Source: Nymphalis io
Lineage: Eukaryota; Arthropoda; Insecta; Lepidoptera; Nymphalidae
Direction of reading: 5' to 3'
DNA: 64,000 bases
Assembly (NCBI RefSeq): GCF_905147045.1
Contig: NC_065898.1
Span: forward strand, 12,338,001-12,402,000
A program made the position numbers and the translations under genes. Positions 12,528-22,619 of the stretch are shown one piece after another (position 1 is the stretch's first letter; every line of letters begins with the position of its first letter). The notes under the pieces are model-generated. The model ran no database searches. It was not told the DNA's origin and saw nothing but the letters and a program-made list of their open reading frames with translations.

Positions 12528-12956
12528 GTTATAGTTTTGGCAGATAAAGAAAAGACCCATCTGATGTTAAGTGGTCAAACACTCCAAAAGAAATTAGCAC
12601 TGAAAGAGGTATGAAACAATTCTCATATAATCGAAGCGCCGCTATCTAAGATTTTATAATAATAATAATATTTGTAATACAATCTTTGTTTCAGAGAATT
12701 TATCCATACTTGTTAGTACAAATTCTTAACCTATTGTGTTACAGCGTTATAAAATAAAATATGTCTAATAAATACTTAATAAATAAAATATAAAAACATA
12801 TAACCTAGTCATGATATGTTTAACCGGTTCTTCTTCGATCAGGGTATTTCTTTTCCAAACCGGTGGTAGTTTATAATTCGACACTCAATAAGTAAGTGTA
12901 ACGCTTGTCGAATAAAGGATTTTGATTTAATTTGTGTGTTATGTATGCTTCTATGC

Positions 12957-13264
12957 TTCTGCCTCGTTGGTCTAGTGGTCATATGTAAAACTCGGAGGTC
13001 CTGGGTTTAATTTCCAGGTCGAGCCAATAAAAAAATTAATTGAGTTTTTCTGTCAGAAATTTTTCAATAGCAGCCCAGAGTCTGGAAGTTGGAAGTGTGT
13101 ACACTCCCGTGAACTCTTTCCGGTTGTGTCGGATTGCCGTCCTATCGGATTATGAGAGTTAGGGAATAGAGAGTGCACCTGTGTTTGCGCACACACTTGT
13201 GCACTATAATATCTCCTGCGCAGTTGACTAATCTCTCTTGAGATTGGACGCCATGGCCAATGTT
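12957..13264 (+). mobile_element. SINE-C, near full length
   Basis: The tRNA-like head 'tgcctcgttggtctagtggt' with a small deletion, then the body ('agcccagagtctggaagttg', 'gttagggaatagagagtgca', 'cctgcgcagttgactaatct') to 'cgccatggccaatg'. It has no ATT-rich tail. Confidence 0.88.
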
Positions 13265-15620
13265 AATATGTGATATAAAATAATTTTATAAAAATACAAT
13301 ACAACATATTGATGTTATAATAGTTGATTTGTGTTAAACCATTAAATAAATCACAACAAAGTATTCACATTAAATTATTATTTGCGGTCATTACGGATCA
13401 TTGGTTTCACGCTTAACATTTTATATAATTGTTTTGCCATTATAAAAATTCATTTCATTCTTCATTTCATTCACATTCATTTTACAATTTTTGATTTCAT
13501 TGTTATTTATTTTTGTTATGGTTAATATTTTAATTATTTGTTCTTTTTTTTAAGTTTTAATTATGTAATCATATTTAACGACTCATTTCTGTAAGTTATT
13601 TTTGAATGTTGCCAGTTATAGACAAAATGTTGCCAGCTATTATCAGTAGTTGCTTCTTAACAAATAAGTGCTTACTATTACACTTAAATGTGTTGCTGTT
13701 ATTTATATATGTCCTATTTTCACGATTGAGTGTACGTATCCAATGTACGTATATATTAATTTTAAAATATTGTTATTACTTAAATTGTTTGGTTATGTTA
13801 TGAGTCCAAAAAGGCGTCAAGAAATAATCACGGACTAATATTAATACAGCGATTTTAGATACGACCTTTCCTATTATCTACAACAATCTGATATGAAACT
13901 AATTACTAATAAGTTTTATACTTATATATATTTAATCCCGTCCCGTTAATATACGTTCCGTTATATTTATATAACGAGACGTTGGGAAGCCGGGCTATCG
14001 CATCTAATTGTTGATTCGGGAACTCGTTAGCACTGGAATCCATGGTGGGTGTTATGCTCAGGAAACGTTAAGATTGAAACGTTGACTTTTGATACTATTT
14101 TAATTAAAAACACTTCAATTTCTTATACAATGAGAGGTTACACTAGTAATTAGTGATTTAGAGACAATGGGTTTGCGAATGATCAACGCGTACAATCGCT
14201 GTCAACCAGTCCATGATTGACATGACGTTCGCCCGTCATGACAAACGCAACTCCATTCGGTGTTATTCGCTCTAATAAACTAAACAGAATAATTTACATT
14301 TACAATAAAAAATAACAAAATAAATTATAACTCTCAAAATTAACTGATTTTCGTTATTTAATTATGTCACGCGCCGACATATATATATAATTTGAATAAC
14401 ATTCATTTAAGTACTCACTCAATATAAGACTTACTCAATATAATACATTAATTTCAAATAGACCATTAAGTATGATTTCAATTGAGTCAAGTGTTGCTTG
14501 TAGTACAAATTAATATGGAGAAATATATGTCAGATTTAATTCTCAATCTTAAATTAAATGCACATAACATGTCGTGGTCCTGACTCGCAGGGGATAAATC
14601 GAAGGTTAAAATGATTTCAGTGGTATGAATATAATAACTTGTATGGCCTTGTATCGGTATTCCCTTGTATAGGACAAGCCGAAAATAAGTTGCAACAAAA
14701 GATACTTCAAGGTTCTGTTCATAAAATCACAATTATTCAATTAGCAGTTGAATAAAATTTATATATATATCAATTATCGAAGAGATCAATTATCGAAATC
14801 TTTTTCGTTTTTTTTTTCTAATTAATATATAATAATAGCAACACTTACGATAAGAAGAGAGTGTTTATTAAAATAAAGTACCATCCTTTATTATTGAGGA
14901 CTCTTAAAAAAGATACAGGAAATATTGATGAAATTTAAGACATAAATTGTTTATATACAAATGATTCGCATATTCCACCCTGGCCGGTTATTTATATTCC
15001 GGTTATTTATATTTAGCAAATTACGCTTTGTCAAAGGTACGTATAAATTATCGGTAAACATATTTATATAAATATACTCAAGTTGACAACGTAATCGTGT
15101 AAAATGAGAAGACTGTATAAGGAGCCCTAAGAATATATCCAACGAAACATCCCTATGAATACGCTAACGACGCTGACGTCGCATTTCGTATTAAGCGCTT
15201 TAAAGCAGATTAATTACATGTAAAGTCGTGGAAATTGCGTATGCTCCACGAATTAACATATATTTCAAGACGTAACAGCGGTCTCTTTGATGTGAATAAT
15301 TACGTTTTATACTAGAGCTACTTCTACTTTTTAATTGAAAAATATGAAAATGCTTGATAATTATTGCTCTGATATTTACAAACAATTAAATGTTCAAATT
15401 GTATATTTTAATTAAGGAAATACTAAATCGAATATTTGGATATCAATCAAGGGTAACAAAAGTTATCTTTTATTTTATTATTATATTACAGTTTAAGTAA
15501 AAAAAGATGGAATCATAGACGGAATCCAAGACCTTGTTAACTTTATCTGAGATGAAGAAAACATCGCTTATAATATTTGCAACTTGTATATCATATCTGC
15601 GTCGGTGGAATACCATTTAA
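13265..15620. other. Non-coding intron sequence, nothing recognised
   Basis: AT-rich. Short open frames on both strands have no recognisable protein content. No RNA gene or clear repeat was found. Confidence 0.55.
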
Positions 15621-15801
15621 CGGTGGTAGGGCTTAGTGCAAGTCCTTCTGGGTAGGTACCACCCACTCATCAGATATTCACCGCAAAACAGCAGTACTTG
15701 TTATTGTTGTGTTCCGGTTTGAAGGGTGAGTGAGCCAGTGTAATTACAGGCACGAGACATAACATAACTTAGTTCCCAAGGTTGGTGTCGCATTGGCGAT
15801 T
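15621..15801 (+). mobile_element. Repeat-B, 3' truncated
   Basis: It begins 'ggtggtagggcttagtgcaa' and runs to 'gttggtgtcgcattggcgat', then stops without the last third and the A-run. Confidence 0.8.
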
Positions 15802-16081
15802 CGAGTTTTATTTGGATTTACTCAACAACTGATGACGGAATAGCATCTCTGAGACTTGTATAAATACATTACATAGGATAAATTGTAAAATGATTAAATC
15901 TTTTAAATTGTATAAATTCCTTTTATATAAAGTAAATCGTTACGGTAATAAAAATAAAGCTCTTGATTTAATTGATTTATATTTATGTATATAAGCATAA
16001 AGCAATAAGGAAGTTCTGCAAGTGTGTAAATATTTCTGAAACTGTACTAAAACTTGGTATTCCAGAAGGATTAATCTTAAC

Positions 16082-16105
16082 TATATATATATATATATAT
16101 ATATT
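16082..16105. repeat. (TA)n microsatellite
   Basis: About 12 uninterrupted TA units. Confidence 0.9.
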
Positions 16106-16708
16106 AGACTATATATGTTAAAAAATACATTACTATATAAGGCGTATTGATGAATTGAATAAAGTAAAGTAAAGATGACAAAAAAGCTTTTCCATCTTCG
16201 TTTTTTTCTTTAGGACCAGCCCCGGATTTAAGCCTACGTTAACAAGCCAGTCAAAACAACTTAATTTTTTTCTAACGGCTTCGGAATGGAGAGACCTAAA
16301 ATGTTGAAGTGCCTAAAGCCCTTGAATCTCTAAGTCCGGGCCTTTATGGGACAATTAAACTTAATTGCGTATCAGTTTTATTTGATAAAAACAGTTACTA
16401 ATGAGTATATTACGATTCAATGGTAGATTTAAATTCAATTGAATTCTGTTACATAACGACAAAATGTTCTTAAGGGTCTATTTGAATAAAGTATGTTTTT
16501 TTTATTCAATAGTCTTTTTGTACGTTTTACCGGTTCTTTTGATAGTCTTGGCCTGAAACTGTATCCAGAAATTTAACTACTATCTAGCAATAAACAAGAA
16601 CTAAAACAGAACATAGCTAGCAGTAAAATAAAAAAAAACTCGTAAAATGAAATGGTCAATTTTAACGTATCTTACGTTACGTTACTAAGTCGATTTATTT
16701 TTTTACAG

Positions 16709-16903
16709 CATCGGGACACTCAAGAGACCTTAGCCGTCCTTGATCGCCTAGACCTAGACACAGAAAAGCCATCTGATGAGGAAGTGGCGCGCAAGTTTGG
16801 TTTCGAAGAAGACTACTACAATGGGACGGTGTCCTGGTGGCAGCAGCTCAAACCTCAAATGTGGTCTCTGTTCGATGAGCCGTATAGTTCCAATGCGGCG
16901 AAG
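16709..16903 (+). CDS. Shaw: Shaw/Kv3 potassium channel exon: T1-S1 linker
   Basis: This exon encodes 65 residues joining the end of T1 to the first membrane helix. The acceptor is tttttacag|CAT and the donor AAG|GTTAGT; both ends are in phase 0. The peptide begins HRDTQETLAVLDRLD, continues KFGFEEDYYNG, and ends with a basic and aromatic WWQQLKPQMWSLFDEPYSS segment, the conserved pre-S1 stretch of the Shaw subfamily. It is highly acidic in its first half. The neighbouring exons are 5670-5787 and 17975-18655. A frame-shifted shadow open frame at 16776-16964 overlaps it and is not real. Confidence 0.95.
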
Positions 16904-16916
16904 GTTAGTCACACTT

Positions 16917-17023
16917 ATTTTTTTTTATGCAATAGGTAGGCTGACTGGCAAACAGGCCACCTGATGATAAACGGCGGCAACATCTGATGAGTGGGTAGTA
17001 TTTACCCAGACGAGCAGACGACC
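16917..17023 (-). mobile_element. Repeat-B with internal deletion
   Basis: Both ends of the element are present ('aataggtaggctgactggca', 'aggccacctgatgataaa', then 'catctgatgagtgggtagta', 'ttacccagacgagc') but the middle of about 180 bases is gone. It starts 14 bases after the exon donor, so the insertion nearly abuts the splice site. Confidence 0.75.
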
Positions 17024-17974
17024 CATCTTAAAATAATAAATGGATAGAGGAGTTTTTATTTTGTATATCGTGTTTAGTAGCTCCTATATACAGGCATTGA
17101 CTGACCACAGAGTATACAAATATATATAAAAGAAAGATGAAAAATCAGATATAAAATTACTAAGACACAATAAAATACAATTTACAAAGAGTTAAAATTT
17201 ATGTTGTGATAGAGTTTTATTAAAAACGTTATTTAATATAATCTAAAATCTATTTTTGGCAAAATCATAGAAACAATAGTTTTTATTTGTTAATCATATA
17301 TAAAATATGTATAATAAATAGTTAATTAAAAATAAAAGAAATGATTATTTAAATCAACAGTTAATAATACATCTGGAATTTCCCGGCGATGTTCTTTTGT
17401 TTCGTTAAAGTTTTCAACAAGATTTAATCACAAGGAAACATTTAGGTCTAATTTATTTCGTTTACGGTTTCAACGCTCGTACATTCCAGTTAATTTCTAA
17501 GATATCTTGAAATATATATTAAGAAAATACAATTATAATTTTATTAACTAAATGATTTTTACTCTTAATTAATTAATATAAACATTTGGAATTTTAAGAG
17601 ATAATGATCAACGCAGGAGTTTTAAACGTTCACGATTCTGATTCAAATGAAAGTTAATGATATTAATTTAACGAGGTAGTAAAGTCCTCACTGTTTTGAT
17701 ACGTAATGATATAACTTTGGGCTACTCTTCCGATCGAGTCATGCATTTTAAGCTCTTTGTAATTAATTGACGCATTATTGCAACGTTATACAGTTTTCTT
17801 GGACATGGATACGTAATTTAATTGATATATTTTTCATACATTAATGTTATCTGTAACAGAAATTTTACGTTTATTATATTTGATTACATTCAAATTTTAA
17901 AATGATAAATTTCGTAAATAATCTATATTATTTTAGGATTTTATTTGGAAATAACCGCATACTTTTCTTTTCAG
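17024..17974 (+). other. Shaw: Shaw intron remainder
   Basis: AT-rich intron, 1.07 kb in total, between the linker exon and the membrane exon. Nothing other than the Repeat-B remnant is seen. Confidence 0.8.
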
Positions 17975-18655
17975 ATAATCGGGGTGATATCAGTGTTTTT
18001 TATTTGCGTTTCTATAATATCGTTCTGTCTGAAAACGCACCCGGACATGAGAGTGCCTGTGATCAGAAACTATACAGTGACCACCGCGAATCAGACCCAA
18101 GGTTGGGCGTTGGACAAAGTGCAAACAAACGCCCACGTAGCCTTTTTCTATATCGAATGTGTGTGCAATGCTTGGTTCACCCTCGAAATACTTGTTAGGT
18201 TTATATCCTCGCCCAATAAGTGCGAGTTCGTCAAATCTTCCGTCAACATCATCGATTACATCGCGACCATGAGTTTCTACATCGACTTAATCCTCCAAAA
18301 ATATGCATCCCATGTCGAGAATGCGGACATTCTTGAATTCTTCTCTATCATACGTATCATGAGACTGTTTAAGTTGACCAGACATTCGTCTGGTCTTAAA
18401 ATCCTCATTCAGACATTTAGAGCGTCAGCCAAAGAATTGACGCTCTTAGTATTTTTCTTGGTGCTCGGTATTGTGATTTTCGCGAGCCTGGTGTACTATG
18501 CAGAGAGAATACAAACAAACCCACACAACGACTTCAACAGCATTCCATTGGGTTTGTGGTGGGCGCTAGTTACCATGACCACAGTGGGGTATGGTGACAT
18601 GGCTCCGAAGACCTACGTTGGTATGTTTGTGGGCGCACTTTGTGCTTTGGCTGGT
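17975..18655 (+). CDS. Shaw: Shaw/Kv3 potassium channel exon: S1 to pore and start of S6
   Basis: 227 codons, phase 0 at both ends (tttcag|ATA, GGT|GTGAGT). Order: S1 (IIGVISVFFICVSIISFCL), an extracellular loop with two N-glycosylation sequons (NYT, NQT), S2 with the charged FYIE and FTLEILVRF, S3 (NIIDYIATMSFYIDLIL), S4 (SIIRIMRLFKLTRHSSGLK), S4-S5 linker and S5, then the pore helix with filter TTVGYGDM (TVGYG at 18581-18595) and the start of S6 (LCALAG). The filter gives potassium selectivity. Aligned by eye with Shaker, S4 keeps positions R3, R4, K5 and R6. Residues E and S stand where R1 and R2 would be, which fits the weak voltage dependence known for insect Shaw. The open frame continuing to 18778 is read-through into the intron. 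Confidence 0.97.
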
Positions 18656-18824
18656 GTGAGTATTCAATGCTTTAAATCTTTTATTCTAATGTGTAAGTTA
18701 ATAGAAATATTTTATATTGCCTTAAACATATTTTTAAATAGTTATTTCTTGAATAGTCTAGGAAGAATCTCGTATTAATATTAAAAATGAAACTGATACC
18801 ATGACGTCATTTATCGTCGTACAG

Positions 18825-18960
18825 GTGCTAACGATAGCTCTACCCGTGCCAGTCATAGTATCAAACTTCGCTATGTACTACTCACACACACAAGCTCGTG
18901 CAAAGCTTCCAAAGAAAAGGCGAAGAGTCATCAATGTAGAGCCGACCAGGCCACCACTTC
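18825..18960 (+). CDS. Shaw: Shaw/Kv3 potassium channel exon: S6 gate and proximal C-terminus
   Basis: The acceptor is tcgtacag|GTG in phase 0 and the donor is C|GTGAGT in phase 1, giving 45 codons plus one base. It is too short to stand out as an open frame, but is unambiguous: VLTIALPVPVIVSNFAMYYS completes S6, including the PVPV hinge at the inner gate. It is followed by the basic HTQARAKLPKKRRR segment typical of Shaw just after S6, and by VEPTRPPL. The preceding intron is only 169 bases, so the pore helix and gate exons are nearly adjacent. Confidence 0.96.
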
Positions 18961-19549
18961 GTGAGTTAACTTTTTGCTAACATAAACTACCAATAAGTAG
19001 GTACTTATTTTTATTTTTTTTTCTATCTTTTTTCTAGGCATTTCACTGAATTATTATTCAATTAATACATATGTATTATCTCGCTTTGCTTTTCACGTAA
19101 AAATCTTTAAAATAAACATTACTTAGGTTATACTCGTGCTAATCTTAAGTTATTATTTATTTTTAAAATATCAATATTTGTTTATTTATTTATTTAGGAT
19201 TTCCAACATGACATACAGTAATAATTAGAAATTAACATTTTAAGCTTAAAAGTTATTTATTAAAATTAGCTTGATCCACTCAACTCCAGTAGTTGACCTG
19301 GTGCCCGATGGTTTTTTTAAATAATTAATAACAAATAACATTGTTTGATTATTTTCTGCTGCATTCTATTTATCATACGTACATAAATAATATAATCTAA
19401 TTACTATTTCACAATTCTGCAGATCCTGAAGTCTTAGGTTCATACTTTTTCCAAGTTTAAAAGCAATTTGAATAAAAGTGTGGATATTTTCTATCAAGGT
19501 ATTCTCTGTACTAGTTCAGAGTTACGAAGTGGGTAGTGTTTATTATCTT

Positions 19550-19590
19550 GTGCCTCGGAAGACACATAAAACCGTTGGTCCTGCGCCTTG
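19550..19590 (+). mobile_element. SINE-C internal fragment
   Basis: 'gtgcctcggaagacacataa' and 'aaccgttggtcctgcgcct' match the middle of SINE-C. It lies in a 706-base Shaw intron. Confidence 0.5.
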
Positions 19591-19666
19591 AGAATAGCCG
19601 CAGTGGTAGCAAGTCTTCACCAGAACATCATAATATACATTGTTATTCAATCAATAATGTTGACAG

Positions 19667-19792
19667 GTGCACCGGGGGTTCCAGGTGGTCCCGCAGGACC
19701 TTTAGCACCAGGTATGGGACCGCAAGCTGTGAACAGAAGAATGAATGCCATAAAAACGAACCATCCTAAAGATATGATGGGACCTAATATGG
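19667..19792 (+). CDS. Shaw: Shaw/Kv3 potassium channel exon: Gly/Pro-rich tail segment
   Basis: The acceptor is ttgacag|GT, completing a codon begun in the previous exon (C+GT = Arg), and the donor is ATGG|GTAAGG in phase 1. The 41 whole codons start APGVPGGPAGPLAPGMGP and continue QAVNRRMNAIKTNHPK to DMMGPNM. A flexible Gly/Pro-rich cytoplasmic segment after the post-S6 basic region is known in Drosophila Shaw, although it varies between species. If the donor is not used, the frame stays open for 25 more codons to a TAA at 19864-19866, which could give a short alternative tail. A collagen-like antisense frame here is only its shadow. Confidence 0.88.
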
Positions 19793-22212
19793 GTAAGGAT
19801 ATCGACAGAAATGATGACGACAAATATAATAATATTGATAATAATGTCAATAAATTTAAAGTATAAACTGAAATTAAAGCTATTAAATAAATCATATAAA
19901 CTTAAAGCTCATACTTAATTCACAAAAGTAAATATTGGTAGAATTGGCATACAACAATATTGACAAACAAAACATTATTAATATCATAACAAAACTGAAA
20001 CTCAACTAAACCACCAATCAGTTACCAATACTAACTTAATTACCGACTTAGTCGCTAAAGGACATTTTCAGTAAATTTACAATTACCTATTCACAGAATA
20101 TTTGAAATAATACGAACAGTAGTGTCTCCTTCAGTGAATTTACTGATAATGTGCTTTTATTGTATTAGATTGTATAAAATTAATTAGTTATCACGCTAAT
20201 TGACAGAAAAATTTGAATGAGGGGACTTTATTAGCTACTGGATTGGCTAATTTTATTGACTGTAACATTGTACATAAAGGTCATTGTACTCGTAAGTATA
20301 TTCAAAGCAAACAATATAAGAGAATATTGTATGATATTTTGTTCTTATTTTTCAGAAATATTATGCTTTTAAACTGGAAGCGGAACAAGCCTTCCCAACT
20401 TTCAGATTGGCTTCTGGTACAATTTAATTTATATTGAGTTTCAGCAAAAATAGAAAACATCCGCTCTATTTTAACGTCACATTGTAAAGTTTCTGAGACT
20501 TTATAATCTAAAAATCTAATTTTTTAACAGCATTTAAAACACCCACTTCAAATTTGTGCTAATAACGTCCTTTCGAATGTATAATATTTTAGGAACTCAC
20601 CTAACTAACAGCTTATGCGGTGTAATCCTCCACAGATGGTGATCGTAGCGAGCTTGAGGCTATGATCCAAACAACACCAAACAACTGCAAAAGAAAAAAT
20701 TTAAATATGCTTTAAAAAGCGACACACTGGCTGGCTCCGGGAACGGGCTTACTATGTCGCCTGCACGAACGGAATTAGCTTATGGGAATGTTATACAATA
20801 CTAACACACTAATATGATCATTATTCATCACAATTGCACAAACTAAGGCATCTTCAAGCAGCACCCGGATACAGCATAGGTCCCATTGCCTCGTCGATGA
20901 GAGTGGAAGGTTGGATTTTAATGTTGTGTGGGGCCTTCGTTAGTTTAGATGCTTTGCCGCCTGTACTTTAAACGTTGTAGTAATCCTTAGATAGTATTAT
21001 AATCGTTACATCATCATTATCACTACTAACTACTCAAAAATTAATATTGACATTATATGTATCACTAAAAATCTTAAGTTCAATAAATTTTAACTAATAC
21101 AAATCACAACACACAATATAATAAATCGTTACCATAGGTAAATGCAACCATACATACATGTATTTTATTTTATTCTAATTATTCTATTGTAGACGAGATA
21201 GAGTTTTATACTACAGTATACTTTCAGGCAACCACATCAAAACATCAACTATTTGTAGCTCATCTCAAGCAACCCAGGCAGAACTCAACACGGCGGTACA
21301 AGTTTAATCAATCGATAAAATGGTACTTACTATAGGAACTGTTGAATAATAATAATTTATATAATCTAATAATAAACTATGCTGTTAATGTTTTTAATAT
21401 AATAAATCAATTGAATGTAAATAATATTAATAATCAAACAGTTCATAAAGTTAGTACTGAACATAACACTCACCTTATAAATACTAACAAATAATTTACT
21501 TTTATGTATACTATCGCGATCTCATTTACAAAGATTAAAATTAAAGAGCCTTTACAAGGAACGCAAAAGGTCTAGCTTTGTTTTATATTTCTAAAGATTT
21601 ATCTCAATTTAGATAATGACGTAGACCGAAATATTTTACTGTTTCTTTAAGAATCTCACTAAGGGGCTGTATAAATGGAAACGTAAAAAAACTTGATCAT
21701 ACTTTTATAATTTAAGACGAATTTGATACTGTAATATTTTAACTTGTAAAAAAATTAAATAAAACAAAACAAATTTTCTATTCTTGATGTTTATTATTAT
21801 TTTCATAAGCGATGGTTTTCATATAAAGAAAATTACACACGTTTAGTTTTTGTTTGTTCGTAAAATGCTGTACTTGTTGTGCGATACGTGTATATTTGTC
21901 CTCGTTGTTGAGTGGAAGTGTCACCGTTTCGTTTTCTTTGTGATGTCATGGTAAAATGGGTATGGTGTAGAAATATTCATTACGCTTGTTTCATTTGTAA
22001 AAAAAAAAAATGTATCCGTTTTGTGAACGGAATCTTCATTATTCTAAAAATAATTTTCAATATCATAAAGTTTTTGCTATGTTTGCTGCATGCAAACTTT
22101 TTAATGTGTGTATTATTTTTAACATTTTATTAATTTATATTTTTTGAAAAATCTATTCGTCGAACTAATCCAGATTATAGTTGCATTGTATAAATATTAT
22201 TTTTTCCAACAG
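19793..22212 (+). other. Shaw: Shaw intron, 2.4 kb
   Basis: AT-rich. The first 74 bases continue the previous reading frame before a stop. No recognisable repeat or further exon was found. The open frames at 20213 and 21912 look like chance frames. Confidence 0.75.
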
Positions 22213-22592
22213 TTGCAAACTTGATGCCGGGAATGGATCTAACAGTAGTCAGCCGCCTAACTCCAAGTCCCCGTGACATGAGTCCAGCCCTCGCTATAGC
22301 ACTACCAATGATGAAATCAGTGAACTTAGTCCCGGCACAATGTTTTGACAACATGGCTTACCATACTGAAAAAACAGAAGATATTAAAGAAGAATGCAAG
22401 TCCAGACAAGATTCTGTCGAAAGTGATATTACTGTCAAAGCAAATAATTTTAACAATGAATATATTGATAAAATTGATGAAAAGACAGACGCCAGAACCC
22501 CGCTACTTCGAGGTCATAAAATAGAATCACTCGACGAAACAAAACTCCGGGATAATAAAATTGAAAAACGAAAATCATCAGCATCTACATAA
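22213..22592 (+). CDS. Shaw: Shaw/Kv3 potassium channel terminal exon: C-terminal tail and stop
   Basis: The acceptor is tccaacag|TT, and G+TT makes Val, matching the phase-1 donor of the previous exon. 125 codons then run to TAA at 22590-22592. The tail starts ANLMPGMDLTVVSRLTPSPRD, includes the hydrophobic MSPALAIALPMMKS stretch, then becomes acidic and lysine-rich (KTEDIKEECKSRQDSVESD) with a TPLL possible dileucine sorting signal, and ends RKSSAST. Several S/T sites followed by basic residues could be phosphorylated. I recognise it as Shaw only through phase and position; the tail is not conserved enough to identify from memory. Confidence 0.85.
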
Positions 22593-22613
22593 CGGATAAT
22601 ACTGTTAATAATC

Positions 22614-22619
22614 AATAAA
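22614..22619 (+). promoter_or_regulatory. Shaw: Possible poly(A) signal of Shaw
   Basis: AATAAA 22 bases after the stop codon. In such AT-rich DNA this hexamer is common, so other sites further downstream are equally possible. Confidence 0.4.

Larger units (their letters stand above)
5788..16708 (+). other. Shaw: Shaw intron, 10.9 kb, repeat-filled
   Basis: This intron separates the T1 exon from the T1-S1 linker exon. It carries many SINE and Repeat-B insertions, listed separately, in both orientations. Between them the sequence is AT-rich with no coding signal. The long intron would be consistent with late or regulated splicing, but nothing in the sequence shows this directly. Confidence 0.85.

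Noticed and set aside
19647..19895. Collagen-like antisense frame (GPAGPPGTPGAP)
   Set aside because: It is the reverse of the Gly/Pro-rich Shaw exon, whose splice phases fit the + strand gene.
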